This document shows, piece by piece, positions 44,850 through 53,325 of a DNA stretch of 64,000 bases. The notes beneath the pieces were generated by a model, which made no database searches, had not been told where the DNA came from, and saw only the letters and a list, made by a program, of their open reading frames with translations. Position 1 is the stretch's first letter; every line of letters begins with the position of its first letter. The stretch comes from Agarilytica rhodophyticola (GTDB taxonomy: Bacteria > Pseudomonadota > Gammaproteobacteria > Pseudomonadales > Cellvibrionaceae). Made by a program: the position numbers and the translations under genes. The stretch is taken from positions 2,069,001 to 2,133,000 of the forward strand of contig NZ_CP020038.1 of NCBI RefSeq assembly GCF_002157225.2. The letters are read 5' to 3'.

Positions 44850-45383
44850 ATGAAGAAAATTATTTTAGAGATCCAATTTTTTGATTTTTATTTTATTTTA
44901 ATAAGTGTTTTTTTGGGTTTGCTCTTAGCTTTTTTCTCATTGAGAAAAGAATTGAAAGTAGAGAATAATAGCGAAAATGCTTATCAAATTTTGACATATG
45001 GAACTGTATTTAAGCTATCTTCTATACTGTTATCAATTGTAGTATTTGATTTGCTGCTCTTTGTTGTTTTAAATGCAGAAGGTAAGAATCTGATAGGTAG
45101 CGTTATTTTGTTTTCTATAGCACTAATAGGTGTAGTGTATTTACTGTTGGAAGTTGTTGTTTCCAATTATTACTATGACGATGATGCTCTATATTTGTAC
45201 GATTTATTTAAAGGGTATAGAGAAGTAAAACGGTCTAATATTACTGATTATTATGAATCTGACATGTGGAGTTCTTATATTCTTGTTTGTGAATATGGAG
45301 TAAATATCAGGCTGCCTTATCTGCTAAAGGGAGTTGATAGATTGATGGATTCTATTGATGAAGCGTTAGTTCATAAACAATAA
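44850..45383 (+). CDS. Membrane protein with C-terminal PH-like domain, family D copy 1
   Basis: 177 aa. Three membrane helices (FDFYFILISVFLGLLLAFF, LSSILLSIVVFDLLLFVVL and VILFSIALIGVVYLLLEVVV) are followed by about 60 residues of beta-type sequence: DDDALYLYDLFKGYREVKRS, then ITDYY and RLPYLLKG. This is like a bacterial PH-type domain after membrane segments. The gene at 47741 has the same layout and matching phrases. Likely an immunity-type protein of this array (inference). Confidence 0.6.
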   Translation: MKKIILEIQFFDFYFILISVFLGLLLAFFSLRKELKVENNSENAYQILTYGTVFKLSSILLSIVVFDLLLFVVLNAEGKNLIGSVILFSIALIGVVYLLLEVVVSNYYYDDDALYLYDLFKGYREVKRSNITDYYESDMWSSYILVCEYGVNIRLPYLLKGVDRLMDSIDEALVHKQ

Positions 45384-45468
45384 TATTAGAGCTGATGTAG
45401 TTTAAACTTATATGATAATAAAATGATTAGAATGATATGCCTATTTAAGCTGATGTATTAAATTAATT

Positions 45469-45754
45469 ATGGAAAATCAATTACTTAATGAGTTTTTGGA
45501 ATCAGATGGCTCAGAGTGTGTTTTAAAAAAATATTAAAAGAAATCGGAGAAAGTAGAAACCTTAAAATTAGAAAGACTGAAATAATGAAGTTTAATGTTA
45601 TTTTAAATTTTTTGATAATGAAGTAATTTTGGAAGATATTATATACGATGATAAGAGCGCGCCCATAGGGATGGGTGAATTTTGCACTGCTATTGATTCC
45701 GCTAAAAATAAATTGGTAAAGTACTCTATTCAGTTAAATAAAAAAATGAAGTGA
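45469..45754 (+). pseudogene. Small soluble gene broken by two frameshifts
   Basis: Three overlapping frame pieces can be joined. They are MENQLLNEFLESDGSECVLK from ATG 45469, then KILKEIGESRNLKIRKTEIM, then FFDNEVILEDIIYDDKSAP, ending ...LNKKMK with TGA at 45752-45754. Together they would give a soluble protein of about 95 aa. It is the only soluble immunity-sized gene in the plus-strand array. No family recognised. Confidence 0.5.
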
Positions 45755-45892
45755 GTCGTACTATTTAACAAATACTTAGTAGCAGGAAGCGTGTCTAGAT
45801 ATTTTAGTTGATCCTATAATTTTTGATGTATTAGTGAATCTATTTTTTTATTAATTAGCGGTTTTTTGATAGTTAAGGTGCAAATAATTTAA

Positions 45893-46150
45893 ATGTATAA
45901 AGATGTTTTTAGTATATTTTTATTTTCATTGCTAAGGCTGACTACTTTGTTGGCTATATACCTAGTATTAGATTGGATATTAGATTTCAATGTTTTGTCT
46001 AACTCGCTAATAGAATGGATACTTCTTATTGGTTTTCTATTTATAGTTTTTTTTGAGGCTAGTAAAGTATCAGCAAAAGCAAATAGGGTAGTTGAAATTT
46101 ATAAAAAGCAAGTTGAAGATGGAAAAATTGAAAGGCCTTGGTGGATGTAG
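45893..46150 (+). CDS. Small two-helix membrane protein, 85 aa
   Basis: Helices LFSLLRLTTLLAIYLVLDWI and LIEWILLIGFLFIVFFEA are followed by a charged tail ending ERPWWM. Orphan in the array, with the same size and plan as other immunity candidates. No matching tip upstream. Confidence 0.5.
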   Translation: MYKDVFSIFLFSLLRLTTLLAIYLVLDWILDFNVLSNSLIEWILLIGFLFIVFFEASKVSAKANRVVEIYKKQVEDGKIERPWWM

Positions 46151-46172
46151 ATCTCAAAAAGAGCGGAGTGAG

Positions 46173-46508
46173 TTACCTATATAGTTTGATTTTTGTTATT
46201 CTTCGTTTATATAAAAACACAGTAACATGTTGGCCTTCTTTAGCGCCGCTTAGCTTTTTATAAATCACATCCCCGTTATCTAATTTTATATTTGCATGTT
46301 CTATTCCAATGAAAGATCTGTGGCTATTTGAGATTGTTGATACAGATATTATTTTTCCGGTTATATGTCCAATAAACACTGGTCTGTCAATATAATCTAG
46401 AACAAAAAAACCTGTTATAGCTAAAGTAGAAAATATGAAGAATATTTTAATAACTTTTTTTGATTCGTGAAAATTTTTATTTTGATATTTATGTGATTCT
46501 CTAGGCAT
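46173..46508 (-). CDS. Single-pass membrane protein with beta-rich domain, minus strand
   Basis: 111 aa: a basic N-terminus, one helix (IKIFFIFSTLAITGFFVLDY), then about 65 residues of beta-rich sequence (GHITGKIISVSTIS, then IKLDNGDVIYKKLSG) like a small OB- or SH3-type fold. It lies in opposite orientation to the rest of the array and follows a short tip-like end (46514-46594). Possible immunity gene. Confidence 0.5.
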   Translation of the reverse strand: MPRESHKYQNKNFHESKKVIKIFFIFSTLAITGFFVLDYIDRPVFIGHITGKIISVSTISNSHRSFIGIEHANIKLDNGDVIYKKLSGAKEGQHVTVFLYKRRITKIKLYR

Positions 46509-46513
46509 GCCTT

Positions 46514-46594
46514 CTAAAAATTGTTGTGATGAAACGCTTGTTGATATCGCTTAGCTGCTTGATTTTCCTGATGTAGTGTGGAAAAAGCAAGCAT
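46514..46594 (-). pseudogene. Possible tip-end remnant, minus strand
   Basis: A 26-residue frame (MLAFSTLHQENQAAKRYQQA and six more) stops six bases before the ATG of the 46173-46508 gene. Its position fits the end of a lost toxin tip; on its own it is too short to be sure. Confidence 0.3.
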
Positions 46595-46604
46595 AAAAAA
46601 TATT

Positions 46605-46946
46605 TTAAGTATTATAATATTGCATATAAAAAGCTCCTCCGCAACAAAAAATTAATATAAGAACCATAGTAATACGCCTACTTTTACTTGCTCTATGCTC
46701 GTCTAAGAGTATTCCGTTTTCTACAAGAAAATTTGCTACTTGACGGTCGGATCTAACTTTTTGAGTGTTTGGCCAAAACAAATTAATAATAGAAACAACC
46801 AAACATGAAAGCATAATATACCAAATTATTAAAAAATGAGTGCTAGCATTTGAAGATATAAACTGTACAATTATAAATGCAGCCATACCTAAAAAGGTAG
46901 ACAAATTACAAAAAACTAGAATAATAAACCGATACATATTCCACAT
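46605..46946 (-). CDS. Three-helix membrane protein, minus strand
   Basis: 113 aa with helices FIILVFCNLSTFLGMAAFII, FLIIWYIMLSCLVVSIINLF and MVLILIFCCGGAFYM, and a charged loop (RSDRQVANFLVENGILLDEH). It precedes the 46173-46508 gene on the same strand and may be a second immunity candidate of a reversed cassette. Confidence 0.5.
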   Translation of the reverse strand: MWNMYRFIILVFCNLSTFLGMAAFIIVQFISSNASTHFLIIWYIMLSCLVVSIINLFWPNTQKVRSDRQVANFLVENGILLDEHRASKSRRITMVLILIFCCGGAFYMQYYNT

Positions 46947-46973
46947 AGTAATGCTTTCAATTTAAAGTCGATA

Positions 46974-47087
46974 TTATATATTACAAAAATCCAAATTGCT
47001 TGGAAGAAATTTAACTTCATCTTTTTTCATAATTGCTTCGTCTGATAAATTTTTTAATAGCTGATTCTTGATTTCGTTTACCTCCAC
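46974..47087 (-). pseudogene. Possible tip-end remnant, minus strand
   Basis: A 37-residue frame (MEVNEIKNQLLKNLSDEAIM, then KKDEVKFLPSNLDFCNI) ends 28 bp before the minus-strand ATG at 46946. The composition is protein-like (Lys/Glu/Leu helices), unlike the plus-strand glycine-rich tips. The rest of 46947-47486 holds no supported gene apart from the tandem repeat below. Confidence 0.3.
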
Positions 47088-47200
47088 CTTAGCTTATAGC
47101 CTCGACCTTTCATAGGTTAGATAAATCTCTAAATGCTAATAATGGGATGCCTGAGTGAGTAGCACTTTACTGCTCATAGTAAGTATTCATATGGTATTGT

Positions 47201-47262
47201 TTAATATATACTAATATATACTAATATATACTAATATATACTAATATATACTAATATATATA
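47201..47262. repeat. 10-bp tandem repeat (CTAATATATA)
   Basis: One TTAATATATA followed by five exact CTAATATATA units (47211-47260). No spacers, so not a CRISPR. A simple AT-rich repeat, variable in principle by slippage, 225 bp before the family A gene at 47487. Confidence 0.9.
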
Positions 47263-47486
47263 AGAGTTTCGAATACCTTATTTAATTGCGACAAGTTTTA
47301 CCTCAGTACTAACTGATTTTGACCTTTTGAGGCGATGATGTCATCAATCCTGGGTTGATAATGTTTACAGTGACGCCAACACTAAAGAAAAGGTGCATTG
47401 ATTGTTGTAATTGGATAGGTAGTCTGTAATAAGCATAATCTTTGTGAGAACTTATCTTAGCCTTAAATATTTTGTGTGTTTCTCAA

Positions 47487-47687
47487 ATGAACAAAAAAGT
47501 AACTGAGATTCTATATGCAGTTTTATCTATTGGAAACGTAGCTATAACAGTTATTTTGATGGACGTTATTTTTGGCAAAGGAAATCCAACGCCTATATGG
47601 GTAGAATATTTCATTTTAATCTATATCATAGCTCCTATGTTCTATGCTTATAAACTAATAGTTGAAAGCTTTGGTAAAAATAACTAA
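47487..47687 (+). CDS. Small two-helix membrane protein, family A copy 4
   Basis: 66 aa from ATG 47487; an in-frame upstream start at 47472 is weaker. ILMDVIFGKGNPTPIWVEYF shows family membership. The DNA just before the start (CCTTAAATATTTTGTG) resembles that before copy 2. Confidence 0.7.
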   Translation: MNKKVTEILYAVLSIGNVAITVILMDVIFGKGNPTPIWVEYFILIYIIAPMFYAYKLIVESFGKNN

Positions 47688-47740
47688 AAATTACATCAGT
47701 AAACGAATATATTGAAAAATGATTTACTTGAGTGTGTTAG

Positions 47741-48229
47741 ATGGAAATAATTTTAAAGATCTTGGGTGGCATACTATCTACCATTATTGTTGGTTATTTT
47801 TATAGTCGAGCGGAAAATAAGGAAACCGACGGTAAATTATACTTTGGTGGATTTATCCTTAGCGTAGCGATTTTTTGTTTTTTATTTTCAGCTGGTATGC
47901 TATGGATTTGGCTTTTTGTAAATCATGGCGGTCAAGATATACCTATCGCATTTTCAGGATTTGGTTTTGGAATTGGTTTTGTCTATATGTTTTTAGAGTA
48001 CTACTTTACAAAAGGAAGCTACGATTTGATAGGTATAAAATTTTATAGTCTTTGGTCTGGACATAGAGAGTATGCTTGGAGCGACCTAGCTCGTGTTGAC
48101 TATAATAACATCTTTCATTGGCATATATTCGAATTTTCAGATGGTAAAAAAATCTTGATATCCTCTTATCTAAATGGTCAGAAGGGTTTGTTTGAAGTCT
48201 TGGAAGAATATGACAGGAAAAACATATAG
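47741..48229 (+). CDS. Membrane protein with C-terminal PH-like domain, family D copy 2
   Basis: 162 aa: helices ILKILGGILSTIIVGYFY, FGGFILSVAIFCFLFSAGML and a third near GFGFGIGFVYMFLEYYF, then a beta-type domain (KFYSLWSGHREYAWSDLARV, then HIFEFSDGKKILI). This parallels the gene at 44850. It directly follows family A copy 4, so two immunity-type genes lie together. Confidence 0.6.
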   Translation: MEIILKILGGILSTIIVGYFYSRAENKETDGKLYFGGFILSVAIFCFLFSAGMLWIWLFVNHGGQDIPIAFSGFGFGIGFVYMFLEYYFTKGSYDLIGIKFYSLWSGHREYAWSDLARVDYNNIFHWHIFEFSDGKKILISSYLNGQKGLFEVLEEYDRKNI

Positions 48230-48371
48230 AGAAATTAATGAGTTGTCTACTTTCTTCTCTAAGGTCTATTCTCTTCATTTTCGAGCAGTGATACCTCTCT
48301 GTAAGAAATGCAGGGCCTCTCATTAAATTCATTTTAAAATGTTAACATCTTAATTATAAGTATTGTTTTTT

Positions 48372-49502
48372 ATGGAATTATCTTTTTTGGTTTTAGTGCT
48401 ATTTGTTGTGAATGTGTTTGCATGCTTGGCAATACAAAAAAGTAGTGAAAGTGAAAGAAAAAAATTGCTCTTCACTTTGTCGATTTGGTTTATGCCGCTT
48501 ATAGGCGTATTAATTTTCTTAGTATTCAGAGTTCATGAAGAGAAGCAGGGTGTTGGTGCTAATTTAGGTGCTTTCCTTGATGATCTGGCTCCGACTGAAA
48601 TTGAGGTGTATGGCAGCCGGTTTGATCTGCAAGATAATAACGGATCTCCTTTATTTGATTGGGATAAAATTAATAGCTGGTTAGATTCTCTAGAGAATTC
48701 GAATGAAGCTTATTCCTTAGTTAGGAAAGCATGGTTACTTCATTTAAGGGACACTCTTGGAGATAACTTTCGACTATATGAAACTTCGGAAGTAGTAGTG
48801 TTAAGTACTCAGGTTGACTCTGAAATAAATACTACGGTTGAATTTTTGCATAAATCTAGAGCGAAGATAGAACGGGTACTAAAAGGAATATGTCAATTTG
48901 ATGAGGCAGACAAGAGTGTTTTGATTCTTCTTGATGATAACGACTCCTATTACCAGTATATCTCTCAGTATGAGTCTAGCGAGGAAGCCATAAGTGGTGG
49001 GATGTTCATTCGAATTCCGATTCCTCATTTTGTCGCTCGCAATGAAGACTTGTATATTCTCGAGGCAACCTTGATTCATGAATTAACTCATAGTGCACTG
49101 AATCATTATGCACTACCTGTTTGGGTTGATGAAGGGCTAGCGGTTAATACCGAGCAACGATTAGTCAGCACAAGTCGCCCTATATACAAACCGGAAGCTC
49201 TGTTGCGAAAACATCGAGAATATTGGTCTGAGGATAGGATTCAAGACTTCTGGTCAGGGCGCTCCTTCCAAATGAATGGTGACTCGATGACCCTATCTTA
49301 CGAATTAGCGCAAATACTTATTCAGCATTTGTCTGAAGACTGGGAATCATTTAAAAACTTTGTTCGAGATGCAAGTTATGAGGACGCTGCTGACAAATCA
49401 GCAAAACAGCATTGCGCAGTTGATCTTGGTATTAGTGTTGCGGCTTTTTTAAATAAAGAAGGGAAATACGGGCCAAGGCCTTCCTGCTGGCCGATTAGTT
49501 AG
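48372..49502 (+). CDS. Membrane-anchored zinc metallopeptidase-like protein (HELTH...E)
   Basis: 376 aa from ATG 48372. Two N-terminal membrane helices (FLVLVLFVVNVFACLAI and LFTLSIWFMPLIGVLIFLVF) resemble the PLD-nuclease N-terminal anchor found on membrane enzymes. The soluble domain carries LIHELTHSALNHYALPVWVD with the two zinc His and catalytic Glu (about residues 236-240), and a third ligand Glu in WVDEGLAVN (about 254). This is the gluzincin/peptidase-MA pattern. The substrate is unknown. It closes the cassette array; linkage to it is not shown. Confidence 0.75.
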   Translation: MELSFLVLVLFVVNVFACLAIQKSSESERKKLLFTLSIWFMPLIGVLIFLVFRVHEEKQGVGANLGAFLDDLAPTEIEVYGSRFDLQDNNGSPLFDWDKINSWLDSLENSNEAYSLVRKAWLLHLRDTLGDNFRLYETSEVVVLSTQVDSEINTTVEFLHKSRAKIERVLKGICQFDEADKSVLILLDDNDSYYQYISQYESSEEAISGGMFIRIPIPHFVARNEDLYILEATLIHELTHSALNHYALPVWVDEGLAVNTEQRLVSTSRPIYKPEALLRKHREYWSEDRIQDFWSGRSFQMNGDSMTLSYELAQILIQHLSEDWESFKNFVRDASYEDAADKSAKQHCAVDLGISVAAFLNKEGKYGPRPSCWPIS

Positions 49503-49570
49503 TTGAAATGTAACCTATGTAGGATATTCGTATTCGATTGTTTACCCGTCCCAGAGAAAATTATAGTTCT

Positions 49571-50191
49571 TCAACCGTCATGTGTATCTCCTGTGAGTGT
49601 TGTGGCTTTCATCGAATCACGTTGTATAAAATCGTTATACCATCTTATCAATTTAGGATATCCTTTATCGAAAGGAAGCAGTTCTCGAAATGCTAGCCAA
49701 CTTAAGGAGGTGGCTAAAGCAATTTGAGCCAGCATAGGGATATTATTTAAGTCGACAGTGTCTTCAATATAGTGATAACTGCTTATTAGTTTATCACTAA
49801 GGCCTTTATAAAGTGTTGGGTAACGTAGCTTTTCTGGTCGACGTTCAGATTCCCATCTAGCTTGAATGCCGATCTCTGACATACCATCCGCCAGAGCTTC
49901 GATGCGGAAAGCTTCGATTTGATGATCCCTGCTTTGTGGGATTAATTTTGGCTTATTGTGCAAACCATCTAAATAATTGCAAATAACGCTGGAGTCAAAA
50001 ATAATTTTGTTGTCATCAGTGATTAAAATAGGTACCTTACCCAAAGGGTTAAGTCTATAAACATCTTCATTCCTATTTGTTGGACTTGTCTCATGATGTA
50101 CAACGTCAATATTTTTTTCTAGTCCTATTTCATACGTAAATACAAGTACTTTTCGCGCGAAAGGGGAATGGGTTTGGTAAAGTAATTTCAT
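49571..50191 (-). CDS. Glutathione S-transferase
   Basis: 206 aa. The N-terminal thioredoxin-like domain starts MKLLYQTHSPFARKVLVF and includes NPLGKVPIL (cis-Pro) and FDSSVICNYLDG (glutathione gamma-glutamyl site with SS). The C-terminal half is all helical. Closest in style to the bacterial YibF/GstA-like group. Convergent with the metallopeptidase gene upstream; 15 bp after the lyase-like gene on the same strand, so co-transcription is likely. Confidence 0.85.
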   Translation of the reverse strand: MKLLYQTHSPFARKVLVFTYEIGLEKNIDVVHHETSPTNRNEDVYRLNPLGKVPILITDDNKIIFDSSVICNYLDGLHNKPKLIPQSRDHQIEAFRIEALADGMSEIGIQARWESERRPEKLRYPTLYKGLSDKLISSYHYIEDTVDLNNIPMLAQIALATSLSWLAFRELLPFDKGYPKLIRWYNDFIQRDSMKATTLTGDTHDG

Positions 50192-50206
50192 AGGGCCTCC
50201 TTTGTA

Positions 50207-51259
50207 TTATTTAATATGGTTATTTTCTGTAATAAAAATTATTGGCTTAAACTCTTTTTCTGCTTGGGATGCGTGCGAAAATTTATTTTTAATAAATGCC
50301 GCATATCCTGCTGCTCCTGATGGTGTTGTAATAAGCCCATGTTGCTGTAACTGGTGAGTTGCTGCCTCGGCTTCCTTTTCGGAAACCGTTAAATAATGAA
50401 CATTACTATGTTGTAAAATATTAAATGCAATAATGGATGGGTTTTTACAATCGAGTCGCCCCATGGATGATATGGATCCTTTAACGCTTGTGGGCTTTCC
50501 AGCTTCATGACTTGCTTTTAAACAAGGCGCATATTCAGGTTCTACAATATAAATGCTGGGTTGAGTCTGCCAGCTGTGGCGTATCATATATGTCATTGCA
50601 CCAGCAAAGCCGCCGACACCTGCTTGTAAATACACATGGCTTGGCCAGTGATCGGTTTGTTCAAACTCTCTTCGAAGCTCGTCAGCAATCACAGTATACC
50701 CTTCCATAATTAGGGATGGTGGATAGTGATAGCCAGGCCATGAGCTGTCAGCGAGCAATATTGCCTGTGTGTGCTTAGCATCTGCGATAGCTGCTTCCAT
50801 AGACGCTTCGTAAGTACTTCCTTTTTTTATGACTTGCGCTTCGAGTTTTAATAAATCTTTTTCGAAGCTTGCGGGCACTGATTCTGATAAATACACACGT
50901 GATCTTGCCCCCAGTAGACGAGCCCCTGTAGCGACTGCAATACCATGATTGCCTGCACTTGCGCAGACAAAACACAGAGACGACGCCATATCACGTATAG
51001 TCTTTGTGAAAATTTCAGATGTTTCTAAAGGTTTGCCATAGATCTTTTCCCATTGGTCTGAAATTAAGTGAGCAACAGCATACATACCTCCCAAGCCCTT
51101 AAATGACCCGAGTCCTAGCCTTTCCCCTTCATTTTTAACGATAAGTTCTATATCCGAAGATATTTCTATTTTGATCGTTGGCGTTATTTGATAATCGGTC
51201 AACTGTTGAAAAAACGAAAGTGGCTTTTGAGGGTTAGGCTTAAAACTTATCATCAACAT
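50207..51259 (-). CDS. PLP-dependent diaminopropionate ammonia-lyase-like enzyme
   Basis: 350 aa from ATG at 51259; the open frame extends 43 residues further into the regulator start, which is unlikely to be used. A fold-type II PLP enzyme: the Schiff-base Lys is about residue 54 in LGLGSFKGLGGMYAV. Next come CASAGNHGIAVATGARLLGA (the AxxGNHG substrate loop), a glycine-rich phosphate cup (QAGVGGFAGAM) and a late TPSGAAGYAA. The FKALGG-like and GNHG phrases place it nearest diaminopropionate ammonia-lyase rather than threonine dehydratase. It probably releases ammonia from 2,3-diaminopropionate or a similar amino acid. It is divergently transcribed from an Lrp-type regulator. Confidence 0.8.
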   Translation of the reverse strand: MLMISFKPNPQKPLSFFQQLTDYQITPTIKIEISSDIELIVKNEGERLGLGSFKGLGGMYAVAHLISDQWEKIYGKPLETSEIFTKTIRDMASSLCFVCASAGNHGIAVATGARLLGARSRVYLSESVPASFEKDLLKLEAQVIKKGSTYEASMEAAIADAKHTQAILLADSSWPGYHYPPSLIMEGYTVIADELRREFEQTDHWPSHVYLQAGVGGFAGAMTYMIRHSWQTQPSIYIVEPEYAPCLKASHEAGKPTSVKGSISSMGRLDCKNPSIIAFNILQHSNVHYLTVSEKEAEAATHQLQQHGLITTPSGAAGYAAFIKNKFSHASQAEKEFKPIIFITENNHIK

Positions 51260-51377
51260 AATCCAGGGTCGTCTGTAATGGTTAAATAATACACACTCGA
51301 AGTGATCGTTAATGATCGAAAAATTGCTTTTTATGATATTATTTGATCGCTTCCCCTCATTTAATGAATAAAAGATT
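51260..51377. promoter_or_regulatory. Divergent promoter region of lyase-like gene and Lrp regulator
   Basis: 118 bp between the preferred starts. AT-rich with self-complementary phrases (CGAAGTGATCGTTAATGATCG contains GATCGTTAATGATC, a near palindrome around 51307-51320), a fair Lrp-type operator. Both promoters must lie here. Confidence 0.45.
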
Positions 51378-51854
51378 ATGAATGACAAACTTGATAAATC
51401 AGATCGAATCTTACTGGCGCACCTACAGGAAGATGCAACACTCAGTTTGGAAAAACTATCAGATGTCAGTCATTTGTCGATTGCGTCCGTACAGCGCCGT
51501 CTAAGGCAACTGCGTAAGAAAGGCATTATTGATCGAGAAGTTGCGGTTTTAAAGCCTAATGCTCTTAACCAAAAAATGTCGTTCATCGTAACAGTTGAAT
51601 TGGAACGCGAAAGTGTGAGCCAACTAGACGCTTTTAAGCGTGCAATACGCAAGGATGCGAGGGTTCAACAATGTTACTATGTAACGGGAGAAGGCGATTT
51701 TGTATTAATGTGTATTGCACGGGATATGCAAGATTTTGAAGATCTAACCCACACATTATTTTTCAACAACTCTAATGTAAGACGATTTCGCACATCCGTT
51801 GTCATGGACAGAACTAAAGTGAGCCTTTCCGTGCCTATTGATATAGAAAGTTAA
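51378..51854 (+). CDS. Lrp/AsnC-family transcriptional regulator
   Basis: 158 aa. The N-terminal winged HTH (LDKSDRILLAHLQEDATLSL, then IASVQRRLRQLRKKGII) is followed by the RAM/AsnC ligand domain (VQQCYYVTGEGDFVLMCIAR). The family responds to amino acids. Given the divergent lyase-like gene, it probably senses that enzyme's substrate and activates the lyase-GST pair (inference). Confidence 0.9.
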   Translation: MNDKLDKSDRILLAHLQEDATLSLEKLSDVSHLSIASVQRRLRQLRKKGIIDREVAVLKPNALNQKMSFIVTVELERESVSQLDAFKRAIRKDARVQQCYYVTGEGDFVLMCIARDMQDFEDLTHTLFFNNSNVRRFRTSVVMDRTKVSLSVPIDIES

Positions 51855-52675
51855 AATTAGATTTTTAGATAATAGTTTTATTTTTACTACTATAGCACGT
51901 AGTAGCTAAAGTAATAGCAATAATCTCGGCAATAGAAATCAACACTAATAAGGCATTCACTGTATAGCTTTGATATAAAGTGGTTGTATGTGTTCTAGAA
52001 TAGTTTTTCAAGAAATAAATAGCATGCATCTAAAGCCTTCACTATAACATCTTTTTATTGCTAGTGTTTAGAATCAATCATCCATATAAAAATGGCGTTT
52101 AAAATTTAACTTTGGCGTTTTTGAGAAGTGAGTTTATATTTCATTCTTGTGTGATTTATGTCAAGATGGCGTCTACGAAAGTAAGTTGTTTTATAGTCAA
52201 ATATAATAGATATGGAGGTCATATACTCGTGATTACCTCTCTCTGTATTACTAGAGTCAAGTGTTGTTTTTCAAAGAAAATAAAATATAAATCTTCATGG
52301 GTTAATTTCTTTCAATTTTCAAAATTTGCATATACTCAGCTAGAGTTTGGCTACTTAAGTATTTACGAAAATTCCTATCAAAAAGCGCTTTTCTTTAATA
52401 GTCAATCTCCATATGAAAGTTATAAAAAAGAAACTGATTTTTATTATCAATTTCGATTAAATTTTTTCACTTAGCTATGTAAATAAATGAATGTTGCTTA
52501 GTGTTTATCTAAGTGGGAAGTTGATTAAAGGTGTATTGGATATAATTTTCTGATAAAACAATTACTATGCTACTACAGAGCAACCAACTACATAGCCACA
52601 TTTTACCGCTGCGTTAAAATATCGAAAGGTGGATTTTGTTGAATAAACAGGAATTCTGAACAAGATACTCATACT
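51855..52675. other. 820-bp gap, no gene supported
   Basis: Very AT-rich. A 120-codon frame at 52112-52474 exists, but it has no ribosome site, a Lys/Ser/Tyr/Phe-heavy composition expected of random AT-rich DNA, and no domain. No repeats shared with the cassette array were noticed. Confidence 0.5.
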
Positions 52676-53119
52676 ATGAAAAAAATTTTGCCTATATTTA
52701 TTATCACTATGTTGTCAATATCTTGCTTTGGAAATGAGGCGTTCTTTGTAGATAACAAATATTTGGAAATAGAATCTAAGATAGAAGGAGTTTTGCATAG
52801 AGGGGAGCCATTTAAAATTTATCTCAGATCGGAAGGTGAAGAGGGTTCGGATTTCCTAAAATCTGCCGAACTTATAATTGGTAATGAAAATTACAGTTTA
52901 GATACTAAATCTTTTGGTCAAGTTCCATTTCCAAATTTAAGGAGAGCTATTTTGCTAGAAGATACAGGGATAAATGGTTCATACTATTCGCTCTATTTGC
53001 CATTTGGAAAAGTGAAAAAATGTAAGGGGTTATTCAAGCGTAAAGCTAGACAAGCCCAGTTAGTCCTAAATTTCACACGTCTATCAGATAACGATAGTTA
53101 TGTAATAGAAGCATGCTAA
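52676..53119 (+). CDS. Exported hypothetical protein
   Basis: 147 aa. Clear signal peptide (ILPIFIITMLSISCFGNEA; the Cys could make it a lipoprotein, SISC). The rest is beta-rich with two later Cys residues (KKCKGLF and the last residue) that could form a disulfide. Not recognised. The ribosome site is weak. Confidence 0.55.
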   Translation: MKKILPIFIITMLSISCFGNEAFFVDNKYLEIESKIEGVLHRGEPFKIYLRSEGEEGSDFLKSAELIIGNENYSLDTKSFGQVPFPNLRRAILLEDTGINGSYYSLYLPFGKVKKCKGLFKRKARQAQLVLNFTRLSDNDSYVIEAC

Positions 53120-53325
53120 AAACTATATAGCAGGTCAATTAACTAAACGCTATTTTAAGTGGCTGTTTTTTGATCTTAATATGCCATAGTGTAGTTTTTT
53201 GCGTTTCTGAAAAGCGGAAAAACTAGTCTACTACCTTAATATTGAGTAATAGGTGTTAAGCTATTTAGATTGAATATTTTACATATTTGACTTTAGTTAC
53301 AACTGCTAACGGATAGGAACGAGAA

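Noticed and set aside
47201-47262. CRISPR-like array
   Set aside because: The units are 10 bp in direct contact with no spacers; a simple tandem repeat.
52112-52474. 120-aa open frame in the large gap
   Set aside because: No start signal, random-looking composition in AT-rich DNA, no homology recognised.
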